From positions 2,790,001 through 2,854,000 of the forward strand of contig JYIP02000008.1 of NCBI GenBank assembly GCA_001051155.2: a stretch of DNA of 64,000 bases, in the 5' to 3' direction. Within the stretch, counting starts at the first letter, position 1; the number at the start of each line of letters is the position of its first letter. Below the pieces are notes generated by a model, which was given only the letters and a program-made list of their open reading frames with translations, had not been told where the DNA came from and ran no database searches. Positions 11,386 through 24,313 of the stretch are shown here, piece by piece. This DNA comes from Chrysoporthe austroafricana (lineage: Eukaryota; Ascomycota; Sordariomycetes; Diaporthales; Cryphonectriaceae). Both the position numbers and the translations under genes were made by a program.

Positions 11386-14300
11386 GATGCTGTCCACAGG
11401 GCGGGATGATGGCTTCGTCTCGGGGCTGCTCGGCGGGCTCGAGCAGCTTGGCGGCCTCGCGGCCCCATCGCGCGAGGAGCTCGCGAGGCTCCCACTTTTA
11501 TATAGGCCCGGGGCCCCGTCCGCAGGTCACATGGCCGGCAGGGCGATGGGGCGGCGGCGCTATACGGACCCAGGCCGCTCGGGCTAGCGGTCGAGGCTAT
11601 CCCCACGTGAGACGCGAGGCGAGAGGGTTTGGCCGAGTGAAATCGCGTTCCTGGGCGGATTCGGCCGGGGCCACCGTTAGCGAAGGCATATTTTCGGGGC
11701 GCTTCGACCAGAGGAGGCTGGGCCGGCGGTATGCATCGGCAGTAGCTTAATGCGGAGCGAGGGCTGCTCGCCGGGGGTCTCGCAAGAGGAAAAGCTGCTG
11801 ACGCCGTCTCAGGATGGGAACCGAGTGAGTGGAATAAAATCTAAGGGGCCAAGGCTCGTGGCTATAGATGCGTCATTGCCAAGGGCCCTACGGCGCATAG
11901 TGCTATGGTAATAGGACTTGGGACCCATGACATGATGACTACTATGGTATACCTTGGCTCTATACATTCTCCTCCATCTCATCTTCTTTAAGCCGCACAC
12001 AGAGCCCCGATCGCGCCAGGGCAGCCTGCTGCAGCACGAGCAGCCAACCACCGCAGCGAGCGTCTCCCCCCGCGAGATGGTTCGCAGAAACCACGGCAGG
12101 GTGCGGTGAGATCTACGGAACCTCACGATGATGCGGGGGCTAGCGGCGTCGCTGGCGTGGCGCGCTGGGGTAGTGTGGAGGTTATGCTGCTCACGATGTG
12201 ACCCTACCTAAAACCCCGCATCAGGATTTTGACTTTTAAGTATAATTACCTGCCAGGCCCAGGTCGTATGTAGATGGGTCCTCGCTCTGCTGGGTACTGT
12301 ACGCGGCGATAGACGTGGCTCTGTATCTGCTCGTCGTCGGAACCTCGAGCCTCGTTCTCCGAAGGCCATGCATGCTCCTGGCTGTCGTTTTTATGGATCC
12401 CTGGGAACGCTGCACCACCACGTCGCTGCCATCAGAAGGCTATAGAGCGCGAGGTGTGGGACGGAGGACGACAGCGGATTTACGAGGGACTTACGAGGGA
12501 GGTCAGGCAGGACGGCCTGCGCGATAATTACTGCGCGCCCCGGTCGCCAGACTTCGTCATCTGGCACTTCCAGGCTAGAGGGTCTACCAGTGCATATACA
12601 GAGATGCAGCCGTACATTTACTCATCCGCCGTAACAATATACAGTACAAAAGGACTCTGCTGTCTGGATGGCTACCTAGATATCCAGCGGATGAACTGCT
12701 CAGGTTGCTGGCGTCGGCAGAAATAGCAAGTAGCCCGGCGAGGTCAGAGAAAAACTAGTTCGTCCATACTGTAAGCTCTTAAACCAACGCCCAATGATTC
12801 TGGTAAGAGCAAGTACGTGGAATCGGGAGCCCGTACGGCGCGCGGACCCGTGCAGTCGATGACTATTACTATGTAATCCGGGGGGGGGGGGTCTTTTCCC
12901 GCATAAAGGAGCTCCACTTGATCGCCGGCCCCGGCCCCAGCCCCGGCCCCGGGCTTCTCGATCCAGTCCCTTGACTGAACTTCATCCCCGGCTTGCGGCT
13001 CTCCTTTAGGCTATTAGGGGGTGTATATAGGCATTTGCACCGACCAGATCTGTACCGGCACAGGTAGAACATCTATACCGTACCTGCCTCAGACTATACT
13101 GGACCAGCACCAAGAACCTATCTGTAGTGAGACTGGGACTGCATCGAGAACAACACACCGCGCATAAGGTGAACTGTACAGGTCCTCACGATTCAGACAA
13201 GGGTGGGTCTACTGGATTACAAACCACGTCCCAACGATCCAGGACTGAAGATTCAGCTCTTCTCGTCGGCGGACGAAGAGATGGACCACTGCTTCCCGCC
13301 GCGCCGTGAACCCCACGACGCGCTGATTTAACCATTGCTTCAATATTGTCTGTCGACGGTGGAAGTACTCGTTAAAGTACCAAGGTGCTGATGGGCCCGT
13401 TGAGTTTATTCGCGTGGGTTGAATCTTTCAAGACGACTTCTAAAACGTAAATATTGCATGGCAGGGCCTTTTCCAGGCCAAGATGTAGTTATTCATCTGT
13501 AGTGAGCATTGCTGGTCCACAAGGGAGATACCATCAAGGTCTATGTTAGCAGAAACGGAAGCAACGGTATATTTGGCTTCCTGTCTCCTGAGGCCACCTA
13601 GAAAAAGTAAGACGGTTCTCGAATAGTTATCGTCATGATAAACGGAATGCAGGAGTTAGGGCCCGAGTAATATATCATCTCGATATTGCTGTACACTGAG
13701 ATTTAGCAAGGAGTTGCCCTGTGTTCGGCGCGACTGACGTGAAGACAGACCTTGGGAGCTTTGTTTCTACAGGGCCTCGACCTTCCCACACTTGGGGATC
13801 ATCAGCAGGAAACTCTTGCAGAATTACTGGAGCCAAACATACCATAGCCACTAACTAGCACCCGCAGGCGGGTGGCGTAGTCCACTAACGTTGGTTCTTT
13901 ACGACCTAGGTATCATCGATCGATACATTCCATGTCAGAAAATCTTTTCCCTTTTTTCTTTAGAAAAAAAAACAAGATGATAGAAGAATCAAGCTCATGC
14001 AGACGTATCAAGTATCGATACCAATTAATTGCGCCTCGAGACTCCTATAGCCCCGCCCCTCTTCCTCGTGTGTTGGATCAGCCGCTTACCAGACATCCAA
14101 TTTCGTCTGCAGTCCCTCGGACAATCGATAGACGTGGTTGGTAAGTGCAGATCAAGGCAAGCTATGGTTTCAATACTGCCGAGCTGATAATCATATCCGA
14201 GCCAGGGTCTTCGAGGTGGGTGGCAGACGATCCAGTATAATGGCCTGTACACCTCCAGTGACAAGACAAGCTCGTGAGCGTTGGGCACCAGGCTGCTGGA

Positions 14301-15379
14301 CCTGGACACCCCGTTTCTCAAACTCGAGGTACGATTGGGCTTCGGGAGACTTTACGTTCCAGGGGGGAGGGACGTGCTCTTCGACTATCATACGAGGTTC
14401 AGAACTTTGACCGAGGACTGTTTCCAGTGCCGGTTGGTCACGCGCCCCTACTTGAGCAATCCAAAGAAGAATCGATCTGCCCGACCCCTACGCGACCCTT
14501 CCCCGTCTGGCTGGGCCAGATGTGTTATCGCAACCAAGAAATCCCGCGGCGCTCTGACGAGTTCCTGGAAGCGGCTTATGGTTTGCACGCCCCGGTGTGG
14601 CCGCAGGACGCTGGCGTCTGGACGTCGGTTGTCAGCCGAGTCAAGTATCTAATAGACGGGACCCTCAACAGATAGAACCCTGTTCATTCGAGGGCGCGGC
14701 GGCTCCCCTTTAGGGCGCCCCTGGCTGGATTCAGCAGTTCATAATATAAGCGCACCTGGGACTGCAACACCCACGACGCACTCCGCCCCCCAGCACGTCA
14801 AATCCCCACGCCCCCTACCATAGTGCTACTATGGCTCACACGGCTGCTACTACACTGCATAAAAAACCGCATCAGGCGCTGTTCAAAATTCGCGTGATGC
14901 ATATCATCTCCACTGCCTCGTACGAGAGGCCTGCGTCTTAGCTCGAGGACGGCTTGCCAATCTGGTGGAGGCCTTGGCCAGGCTTAGGGGCGTTCTACTC
15001 CCGAGGTTACGCTTCCTTCCGCGGAGATGTCAAACCGGCTGACAACCTGTTCGCTACCGGCTGCTTTTCCAGCAGACCCGGCCTGTGCGGGAGGGCAGGC
15101 CGCTCTCATGGCTTCTTCTTCTGCAGCTTTCCTGCTGCTAGTGCGGTGCTGCCCCCCGAGGCCACGCATGGTCGCCCGCCGCGTCGCAGAGGAAGAAGAC
15201 GACGCCCCTTGCCGCCGCCCGCCCCTCTACGTCCCACACCCACCCGCCACGTCCTCTGCTACAGAGGAGGATATGAAGGGGCGCCCGCCGGTCACAGGGC
15301 TGGACAGGTCATCCTCGACTGCCCTCTCGATGCTGGGCCGCCGCTGCTCCTGACCGCTACGCTACGGTGCGCGCCCAAC
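11386..15379. other. About 4 kb with no convincing gene
   Basis: The first few hundred bases are the GH32 promoter. Further on there are stop-rich AT/GC-mixed sequence, a run of eleven G at about 12879-12890 and CCCCGGC repeats nearby. Around 14.14-14.68 kb all three plus-strand frames are partly open in succession (for example a 133-codon frame ending at 14675), which could be a decayed or intron-broken gene. I recognise no domain in it and cannot build a continuous model. Confidence 0.5.
11497..11507 (-). promoter_or_regulatory. TATA box of the GH32 gene
   Basis: The minus strand reads cctatataaaa, a consensus TATA element, 112-122 bp upstream of the GH32 start codon at 11385. It sits in very GC-rich DNA, so it stands out. 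This is a motif match only. Confidence 0.55.
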
Positions 15380-16396
15380 ATGTCCAGAAGGTCTGGAGGC
15401 GCCCTGATGCCCTCGGCGTGGAACGTCGACCTCGATCGGTACCTCAACCCTTTCCTCTGGTCGCCCCGCGGCCAGGACCTGCCCCCCGTCGTCGCCCGCT
15501 TCCTGGGCTACCGCGACCGCCCGCCGCGGCCGCTGGGGAACGTGCTGGCCGTCGCCTGGTGCTTCGTCGGCACAGTCGCCGCCCTGTCCCTCATCTTCGC
15601 CGTCTGCAAGCAGGTCCCGGGCATGGGGGACGCCTCGGCGCCCCTCATCCTGGGCAGCTTTGTGAGTCCCTCTCCCTCCCTCCCGTCGCGCGCGCGCGGA
15701 GGTTGACCAGCCGGACCGAAAAAGGGGGCCGCCGCGGTGCTCGAGTTCTACGCCATCGACTCGCCCCTCTCCCAGCCGCGCAACCTGTTCATCGGGCAGC
15801 TCGGCAGCAGCGTCATCGGGGTGGCCTTCAGCAAGGGCTTCGCGCAGTTCCCGCACCACGACCTCCGCTGGCTCGCCGGGTCGCTGTCCTGCGCGTGCTC
15901 GACCATCTTCATGGGCCTCACCGGGACCATCCACCCGCCCGCCGGCGCCACCGCCCTGCTCGCCGTGACGGACGACAACGTCACCGGGCTCGGCTGGACC
16001 CTCGTGCCCGTGGTCGCCATCAGCTGCTGCCTCATGCTCGTCACCGCCCTGCTGATCAACAACATACAGCGGGCGTTCCCCGCATACTGGTGGACCGCCG
16101 AAGACGTCGGCTCCTTCTGGGCCGGCACGCACGGCGCGTCGCCCAGCTGCAGCGAGAAGAACATCATCGCGAGCCCCGACCCCGGAGGGCGGCGGGCGTG
16201 TGACGTCGACGAGGAGCTCGGCCCGCCGGCGCCAGAAGAGCCCCCAGCCCTAGTCATGATCACGAGGCGTGGGGTCGTCACCTCCCCTGAGGTTCGCCTG
16301 ACGGAATCTGACAGGCTGTGTCTGGAGAGGATCTTCCAGGGCCTGTCGCCAGCGCCGTCGATTTCGCTCGCAGCAGCCCCTGAGGAAGCGAGCTGA
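15380..16396 (+). CDS. HPP family integral membrane protein
   Basis: Two exons, 15380-15661 and 15725-16396, separated by a 63-nt phase-0 intron (GTGAGT...AAAG), give 317 residues. The protein starts with a short polar segment (WNVDLDRYLNPFLWSP), then has four predicted membrane segments: NVLAVAWCFVGTVAALSLIF; LGSF-GAAAVLEF across the splice; the segment with the diagnostic GTIHPPAGATALLA motif; and LVPVVAISCCLMLVTALLI. A hydrophilic C-terminal tail of about 100 residues follows. The HPP motif names the family, found in bacteria, plants and fungi; plant chloroplast members have been linked to nitrite transport, but the role in fungi is not established. A second in-frame ATG nine codons downstream (15407) is an alternative start. 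Confidence 0.88.
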
Positions 16397-17049
16397 CGGG
16401 TATGTTGCGCCCCGAGGAGGCCTTGATGGTAGGGGTTCCAGGACTGGTTGGGATCCGAAGGGAGGGACGATTCTCTGGAGGTTACATACATCCTGTCACG
16501 AAAACTGTACGGAGCCGAGGCCTAGCACGGCGGCCGGTTGGGCCGCAATATTTCTACCTGGCAGACTGGCAGCGACTGGGTAGTGGTAGAGCGAACAACT
16601 TGCTTTTGATGACACTAATGCCTGCTGGCGAGCTGTGTAACACTCTGCTGCCACATGGCGTCGTGGCGTCCTCCGTTGTCCTGGCCTGGGCTCAAAGGCC
16701 AAAACGTCTATTCGAATCAGAACACACCTCCGCTTCCGAGGCCGTGCTGCCCCCGCCTAGTCTTGGTTGTATTCATGAGCTCCACGAACAGCGCTTCCTC
16801 GAGGCACAGCCCGCTCCCAGCAGGCCGAGAGCGCACAAGAATCGCCTGTAGCTTGCGTCTCCTCTCAGAGATTAATGAACGCAGGCTGACACGCCTCTAC
16901 TCTACGTCATATCCGTTGGGCGACTGAGGTCGAGGGGCGTCGGCCTACAGTCGCGTCGCCCGCCTCGCCGGCTTGCAAACGACATCTTTGCCACCCGCCA
17001 CAACGCTAACCCGCAATCTCAGTGCGGACGGCGTCCATCCTCCTGGAAG
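16397..17049. other. Promoter region of the Zn2Cys6 regulator
   Basis: This 653-bp gap separates two plus-strand genes. It should contain the 3' end of the HPP transcript and the promoter of the regulator. The open frames in it are short and without recognisable domains. Confidence 0.5.
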
Positions 17050-19049
17050 ATGAGACGGCACCAGATGGCCAGCAGATACTGCGAGAACTGCAGAAAGCGG
17101 AGGATCAAGTGCGGTGGGTTGCGTGCGAGAATTTCATCCACCGTGCCGAAAAGTAGCAGCCCGCAACAGCCGCTGACATGTCGCCTCTCCTGCCGAGCAG
17201 ATAAAACGCTACCCTCGTGCCGTCGATGCCAGAAGTCCGGCGACGTGTGCAAGGGCTACGACCCGGGCCTACGGATGGAGTCGCTCGTCGTCGTGAAAGA
17301 GCCCGGAGGCTCACAGCGCCTCGCCCGCTTCGTTCCGTCCTGTGACCCACCGCCGGGGAGTGATCGAAGCCGATGGAGCCTCAAGGAGCCTCTCAGCGAG
17401 CTCGGCCCGCCACCCAAGATGAACCTGTCGCCGTTCCAGGAGCACATGGCGTTCACCTACTTCTTCGCCACGTACGGCTGGGCGTGCTTCTGGAAGCCCT
17501 TCCTACAGCTCGCTTCGGAAAACGACCTCGCGCCGATGGCGAGCCGTATCTGCAGCCTCTCCCTGGCCTACGGACACATGGGCCTCGGCCACGGCGATGG
17601 GCGCCTCAAGGCCATGGGGCTGGAGCTCTACGGCCGGAGCTTGTTGCGGGTCCACGCCCTGCTCGACCAGGGCGGCACAGCTCGCAAAGAGCTTGCCCGT
17701 CTCTGTGTGCCCTTTGTGATTCTGGGCATGTATTCGGTATGTCAACCCTCTTCGTTGTCGTTGCTCGAGCCCATTCCTTCTAGTCTATATGGCCAATTCC
17801 TGGTTCGGATCATATTACTCACCATGTGGGCTCAAAGTTCGCTATTGACGGAGATCTGCGGTCGATACATAACCTTGGTGTTGCACAAATCTTGAGGCAC
17901 TGTGGACCAGAGGTCTTCCAAGCTGAACCGCTCCTTACTGCATACAGGTCGTGCAGAGCACTACTGGTAAGCTACATACTTTGCCAGACCTGCTCCCCCG
18001 AAGCCCCTCCATAACTCGCTCGCACAGATATGCGAATCATGCGCCATCCGCCGGCGCACGTTCATGGAGGAGCCGATATGGAAGACCCTCCCGTGGAAGA
18101 GGCTGCCCAAGACGGCCCTGGACCACCTGGTCGACATCTTGGCCGACATGCCGGGCGTCGTCAACGACATGGCCGCGAGCGAGCACCCGATCTCGCCCGT
18201 CACCATGGCCTCTTTCCACCGGCAGGTCGGCGGGCTGAGGATGCAGCTTCAGTCCTGGCGGCATGACTGGGGCCGCTCGAACCCAGCGGCCGCCAGCGAG
18301 GTGGCTTCAGATCTGAGGGTGGGCAGCATTGATACTGCCATCTTCAGGGAACAGTTGGGCTCGATGATAGAGTTTGGCACTACGAAGCAAGCGCTTGAGA
18401 TGGTACGTGACTTCACCTGGAAACACCCCCTAAATAGAAAAATAAAAAGGAAACGATGAAAAGAGTAGGTGCAAAAGAAGATCTAATATCATTCATCTTC
18501 GTCGCTAAAGCAGCCCCCATATTCCACCTTTCTAAGACCCTTGATGATTCAGACTTGCTAATGGAAATGTCAATATAGTTGACGTACAACGCCGGGCTCA
18601 TCTACCTTATGCAGTTGGAAGACGCGCTTGATATCGGGCAGCCGCACAGCGGACCCGTCACGGCCGAGGTGGCGAGCTACATACGCAACGTCAGCCGGAG
18701 ACACCCTTCCAGCCCGCTGCTGCTGCCCGACGAGGCGAGGCACATCTGCCAGCCCGCTCTCGAGGCGTTCCGCCTCATCCCCTCGCTGTACAAGAACCTC
18801 GTCATCACCAGGGACCGCACCATGGTCATCCTCGCCCCGCTGGGCATCGTCTATTGCTCGACGCGGAGCCAGCCGGAGCTGAACAGGTGCATGCAGGCTG
18901 TCCTGGACGACATCCCCTTTTTCGGTCGCAATGCCGCGAGGGACCTGTCGGTCTACGAGTTCACCGATTCAAAGATGCCCTCGATAGTGGCAGGACAGGA
19001 CTTTGGGGGGTATGGACCGGGAAATGGCTATTCGGTAGGCATCATATAG
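17050..19049 (+). CDS. Zn(II)2Cys6 fungal transcription factor
   Basis: Nuclear DNA-binding regulator of the GAL4 class, 524 residues in five exons: 17050-17113, 17201-17736, 17838-17966, 18028-18402 and 18579-19049. The zinc cluster is C11-x2-C14-x6-C21-x6-C28-x2-C31-x6-C38 and is complete only after the first intron (phase 1, 87 nt) is removed. That intron is a multiple of three, so an unspliced reading stays open but breaks the motif. The rest is a largely helical region of the fungal-specific regulator type (MAFTYFFATYGWACFWKPFL, later LQSWRHDWGRSNP and LPDEARHICQPALEAFRLIP). It lies between the HPP gene and a permease that is transcribed toward it, and it is the only complete regulator in the 15-32 kb metabolic block, so it is a candidate local controller. 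Target genes are unknown. Confidence 0.9.
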
Positions 19050-19274
19050 GCTACTACTCTATGCCACAAGCCGACCGGCTGAATATCAAGTAGTTCGGAC
19101 CTATGAATACGCAGAAGTGGTCAGTTCGACTTTGGCTTGGACTCCCTAGGTCTCTTCAGCGTGGTCCGAGGGAAGTGTCTGTGTACTCTCCATAGAGAGC
19201 GGCGTGGCGATTGATGAAATTTGTCCAATTATCATAACGGCTTTAGGCCATCGGCTCGAGTATCCAACAGCTCA

Positions 19275-21067
19275 TTACAAGGCGTATCGGAAATAAGGAT
19301 TCTCGAAGTCCGTCATGTCTGCCGCGTCGTAAGACGCCGGATCTCGTGTCTCTCCAGCTGCTACTGCCGCGGCCTCCGCCTCGTCCCTCTTCTTATTCCT
19401 CCGGCTTAGCAATGCCCGGAGACCCAGGGCAATACATATCTGTGCCGCGGAACAAGCTAATATAACCTTACAGCCGGTAATGTATGTCGGCGACTCCTGC
19501 TCGAGGAAGGCGTGTGGTCCACTATGCCGAGCCACGGTTAGTACCCAGCATACGAAAAGGGGGGGCTTCTGAGAAGGTCTGCTCACATAATGTTTCCGGC
19601 GCAATAGGCGAGGAATACGAGGGCAGAACTCGTCGTCCTCTTAGTATAGCCGCCAAGATTCGTCGCGGGCATCTGCAGCGCGAGCACTAGCGATGCCACG
19701 TATGACCCGCAGATGTAGTACCCGAACAGCACGCCGATCTTGTTATCGTAGCTCGTCCGCGGCAGCCAGCCCATGAGGGCGGTGCCAATGATCGTTGGGA
19801 CAACGTAGAGCGCCATGACGATAGTTCGGGCGTTCCTGAGGCGTGAGGCGGCGTAGGTGCCGGACAGAATCCAGACGACCTGGAAGGCTCCTTGCGGGAT
19901 GCCCAGAACGGTGGTCTTGAGGGAGCCCTTGACGACGCCCTTGATGATTAATTTCCCAAAAGACGCGACCCCGCCGTTGACCACTTCATTACACAGAACG
20001 AACATGAACAGTAGCCAGACCTGTGCGTCCGAAAGTGCCTCGCGGACGTGGGCCCACTTCACCGTGCGGTTTAGGATTCCGGTGTGGCTGAGGCGGCCGC
20101 GGGCGATCAGCAGGGCCTTCTCCTCGAGCGAAAAGCGCCGGGCGGACATGATATTGTCGGGGAGGAAGAAGAAAAGCAGAGCGCCCCAGCAGACGGTGAT
20201 GCCGCCGCAGAGGAGGAAGATGGCCTTCCAAACGGGGAACGTGGAGAGCTGGCCGATGGCGTACGTCAGGATGCCGCCGATCATAGAGCCCACGCCGTTG
20301 CAGCAGTAGAACACGCCAGCGCGGAAGGGCTGTTCATTTCGAGTATACCTGAAGGATATTTAGTTGTGGCCGGCTTTCAGTGGTGCGTCGTGGATTGCCC
20401 TGGGGTGTGAGACAGGAGGAGGGCGGTTTGGTCTGCGCCAGCCAACCCCCAAGAGGAAAAAACAAGAGGTTTCGACTTACCACATAGCCACGATCAGCAT
20501 AAAACAGGTCGTAATAGGGGCCTCGAAAATGCCCAGAAAGAATCGACACGCTGCGAGCCCTCCAAAGTTTGAACAGGCCGCGGTGACCATCAGGATGGCG
20601 CCCCAGACCATCACGCAGCCGCCCACAACCTTGGCCATGAACGTCTTCTGCACGAGCCACATCCACGGATACTCGGCGAAGAGGTAGGCGAAGTAGAAGA
20701 TGGACGTGAACCAGCCGTACTGGTCCAGGGTGATGCCGGTGCCGGTCAGCAGGTCGAAGACGGCGGCGTACGACATGGCCTGCTTGTCGATGTACTGGAG
20801 GACGTAGGTGCCGGCCAGCAGCGGCAGGACGATGAGGTCGATCTTGCGGACGAGGCGCTTGTTGAGGCTCGCGTCGGCGAGCAGCTCCGCGAGGTAGTCG
20901 TCGTGGAAGTTGTGCTCCCTGAGGAACACCTCGCCGGCGTCCAGGTTGACGACCTCGCCGGCCGTGACGGACTTGACCCGAGAGATGGAGACATCGTCGT
21001 CCGTGACGGCGACCTTCTTGTCGCTGGGGACCTTTTCCAGGCGGAGGTCTGCGTCCTGCGAGGCCAT
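19275..21067 (-). CDS. MFS anion:cation symporter, Dal5/allantoate-permease type
   Basis: Plasma-membrane transporter of the ACS family of the major facilitator superfamily, which imports organic anions such as allantoate, nicotinate, pantothenate or related acids. Three exons (21067-20481, 20348-19587, 19521-19275) join in phase 2 to give 531 residues. The N-terminus is cytoplasmic and acidic. Typical family blocks are visible: KIDLIVLPLLAGTYVLQYID (first helix), YGWFTSIFYFAYLFAEYP, ACRFFLGIFEAPITTCFML, and WYTRNEQPFRAGVFYCCNG formed across the first splice. The C-terminal half continues to YCAGNI then GPHAFLEQESPTYITGC in the last exon. It converges on the Zn2Cys6 regulator gene (225 bp between stops) and diverges from the carboxylesterase. 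Substrate cannot be read from the sequence. Confidence 0.92.
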
Positions 21068-22023
21068 GGTGACGGTGATGCTGCTGCTGCTAGGGGGTCC
21101 GGTGTTGGGGCGGGTGGCGAGAGATCTCGCACCGGGAGCAGCAGACGTGGCCTGGTTATAGGACCTGATCGATCGCAGGGCTAGAGAGAGACTACTAGTA
21201 TAGTATCATGGGGACCAGGCGTGTTATCAGTATGGCTTTGCCGCATTGGACCCTTGACCCGAGCGTGGGTCAGAGATACCATCAGCCTGATTGTTTATCT
21301 GATCAGGTTACAGCGACCCAGACACAACTACAGGGGCGAGCAATAACACCGACCGGCTAAAAGTTACTAGGTTTGGCTCACCTTGGAAGGCTATTATAAG
21401 GTCACCATGCTGTCTGTCACTGGCTGTGTGAAGAACGGTTATAAACAGCTGTGGAGTCCTCTGCTGTAGTGCATCCTTCGGGCCACCTGTATTCCACTTC
21501 CCCCAGACAACCTGCCCGCTCTACATCCGTACGGAGTTGCAGTGAGGAGTAGGGCCCTCTTGGGATGCCACGAGCCTCCTCCTGCTCTCGACTCAGGGCC
21601 GACAGATGTAATGCCGATGGGACCCAGAGGCCGGCTATCGCATCGGCCAAGGTGGACACGAGCAGACCTGTCGCCAATGGCCCGCCGTCTGGGCGTCTCA
21701 GGAACCACATATTATTACCCAGTATATCATGAGGGGCAGAATAGATCGCCGGCCTGCTTATCGAGGAGGAGTGGAGCCGGCGATCCGGTCCTCTACCCGG
21801 TCCTCCTCGGCCGGCTGAATCTCGGACCGATGGCCGACCTCGCTGGATACTTACTTACTACTCAGTCAGTCAGTACACGATCTTTATGAGCCTAGGCTGT
21901 GTGCGAAGACTATTGTCGGGAGCACAAGCCATCTGTGCAGCAGCAGCAGCAGCAGCAGCAGCAGCACTCAGCGTCCAGAGAGGTTGAAGCCGGGCTTCGC
22001 CAACCCCAGAGATATATATCACC
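21068..22023. other. Divergent promoter region between permease and carboxylesterase
   Basis: This 956-bp region separates the starts of the minus-strand permease and the plus-strand carboxylesterase, so it should contain both promoters and could co-regulate them. It includes a CAG microsatellite close to the esterase start. No coding sequence is supported. Confidence 0.55.
21938..21964 (+). repeat. (CAG)9 microsatellite
   Basis: Nine perfect CAG units lie 60-86 bp upstream of the carboxylesterase ATG, probably in its 5' untranslated region. Confidence 0.9.
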
Positions 22024-23738
22024 ATGGTGTTACAAGTCGACGCGACTCGACCGACCGTGGTGCTGCCTCGGCAGGGCAAGGTCATCGGCATAACGCTGCC
22101 CAAGGAGGACCTGCGCCCTCGAAGCGTCGACGCCTTCCTCGGGATCCCGTACGCTGTCCCGCCCGTGGGCGACAGGCGGTTCCGCCCGGCGGAGGCACTG
22201 CCGCCTTCGCCCGACGGTGTCCTCGATGCGTCCAAATATGGCCCATCCGCACCAGGGAAGCAGCTGCTGTCAGGCGGGCCGGAGCTGGTCTACAGCGAGG
22301 ACTGCCTGACGGCTAACGTCTTCCGCCAGGCCAGCAGCGTCTCGGAGGCGGAGGGGACGCTGCTGCCCGTCGCCGTCTACATCCACGGCGGCGCCTTCAA
22401 CCGCGGGACGGCCAGCATGCACAACACGGCCTCGATGATGGCCTGGTCGGAGGAGCCGTTCGTGGCCGTGTCGTTCAACTACCGGATCGGGGCGCTGGGG
22501 TTCCTCCCGAGCGGGCTGAGCGCAAAGGAGGGCGTGCTCAACCTGGGGCTCAAGGACCAGATCCTGCTGTTCGAGTGGGTTCAGGAGAACATCAAGGTGT
22601 TCGGCGGAGACCCGAGCAACGTGACGCTGTTTGGCCTCTCTGCGGGTGGGCACTCGGTGTGTATAAGCTCGACTACGGTGTAGAGGGAAAGATGTGGTGA
22701 TGCTGATATCAAACACAGATCGGACACCATCTCATGCACTTCCAGGAGGGCGTGAAGCCTCTCTTCAACCGGGTCATCATCGAGTCCGGGGCCCCAACGT
22801 CGAGGGCGGTGCGGCCGTACGACGCGCCGGTCCACGAGGCACAGTTCAAGGACTTCCTGTCTGCAGCAGGCGTCCCTGCCGACCTGCCCGAGAGCGAGGT
22901 CTTCCCGTTCTTGCGGTCGCAGTCCAGTGAAGTGATCCAGGCGGCGCAGATGTCGGTCTTCGACAAGTACAACCCCAGCCTGAAGTGGGCGTTCCAGCCC
23001 GTCATCGACGGCGAGGTGATCCCCCGGCCGCCCCTCGACACATGGCGCCAGGGGAAGTGGCACAAGGTGCCCATCATGACGGGCTTCCAGAGGAACGAGG
23101 GCTCGCTGTACGTGGACAAGGCTATGAGCCAGTCGCACGAGTTCGTGGACTTCTTCCGCAACCTCCTCCCGCTGCTGTCGGAGGAGGACCTGCAGACCAT
23201 CGACGGCCTGTACCCCGACCCCGCGACCACCGTCGACTCTCCATACAAAGAAGAGAGGGACGGGGTGGGCGCGCAATACAAGCGCATCGAGGCAGCCTAC
23301 GGGCACTACGCCTACGTCGCGCCCGTGCGGCAGACGGCGGAGTTCGCGTCCGCAGCAGACGTGCCGGTGTTCCTGTACCAGTGGGCCGCCATCTCGTCGG
23401 TGCTGAACGGCGCGCAGCACGGCGACAACATGCGCTACGAGGTGTGCGACCCGAAGGTCGTGGGCGTCTCGCAGAACCAGGCGCAGCTGGCGCAGACGCT
23501 CAACGCCTACGTCACCAACTTCATCACCAGGGGCGACCCGAACGCCGGCGCGGGCGAGGGCGAGCGGCCCGCCTGGCAGCGGTACCGCAAGGAGGCGCCG
23601 ATGGCGATGGTGTTTGGGCTGGGCAACGAGGAGCTGATAGGAGGAGGGCCAGGCAGGGCGGCGACGTTCACGGAGGACTCGTGGGGCCGGAAAGAGAGCG
23701 AGTTCTGGTGGAGCAAGGTCGATTTGTCACAGCAATAG
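22024..23738 (+). CDS. Type-B carboxylesterase
   Basis: Alpha/beta-hydrolase of the carboxylesterase/cholinesterase/lipase family, hydrolysing carboxylic esters. Two exons (22024-22656, 22719-23738; 62-nt phase-0 intron) give 550 residues. Visible elements are the N-terminal FLGIPYAVPPVGDRRF block, the oxyanion-hole HGGAF (residues 121-125), the nucleophile elbow FGLSAGGHS (S206), the catalytic acid in RNEGS (E338) and the catalytic His in NGAQHGDNM (H445, in a His-Gly-Asp context where many members have His-Gly-Glu). The intron falls just after the nucleophile elbow. There is no signal peptide, so the enzyme is probably intracellular. It is transcribed away from the Dal5-like permease and followed on the same strand by ACC deaminase, which suggests work on an imported ester or on a detoxification intermediate; that is inference. 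Confidence 0.93.
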
Positions 23739-24313
23739 GTCACAATTAAGTGCCGTACTTACTCAGTATGTGCTATGGTAGCGACAGGCTGCAGGCTGGC
23801 CCCCTCATCCATCCACTCACCCACTCACTCGTCCCCAGAAGGCCTCTGCTAAAGCACACACGAGTCACGATAAGGGTGGGGCGCCGCTTTGCAATAGCCG
23901 GTCTCGGGACTGGCCCACGGTGATTGCCCGCGCAGTGCTGCGCGCTGCGACCGCAGGCTGGCCAGCGCCGCTTGCTGTCGGATCACTGCGCTGCCTGCCC
24001 AGCACCCCAGATAGCGAGCAAGACAGACAGGCCATCTGCGCGGTGTGGGATTGGCCCAGACGTGCCCACCGACGCTCCCGGCGCCGACCCGGGCTCCACG
24101 GCGCTGCTCCGATGGTACCCGGGCCGATGCCGGATGGCGACGAATAATACATCTGGAGCCCGTACATAATCCATAATAATATAATGATGGGGCGTATAAG
24201 CGATGCCCTCTCACGCACATGCATACGCACGGGACAGCGAGGTAGAGTAGACCTACGCCGAGCACCTGCATAGCCAGCATAGCCAGCCTAGCCAGCCCAG
24301 CGAGCACTTCACG
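23739..24313. other. Promoter region of ACC deaminase gene
   Basis: This 575-bp region lies between two plus-strand genes. A TATAAG hexamer at 24195-24200 is 114 bp before the next ATG. Several minus-strand frames are open across it but they mirror the GC-rich neighbouring genes and show no domain. Confidence 0.45.
24195..24200 (+). promoter_or_regulatory. Possible TATA element of the ACC deaminase gene
   Basis: TATAAG lies 114 bp upstream of the start codon at 24314. It is a motif match only. Confidence 0.35.

Noticed and set aside
10324..11409. 361-codon plus-strand frame opposite the GH32 gene
   Set aside because: It mirrors the GC-rich coding strand, has a low-complexity Gly/Val/Arg composition and no domain; the opposite strand has all GH32 motifs.
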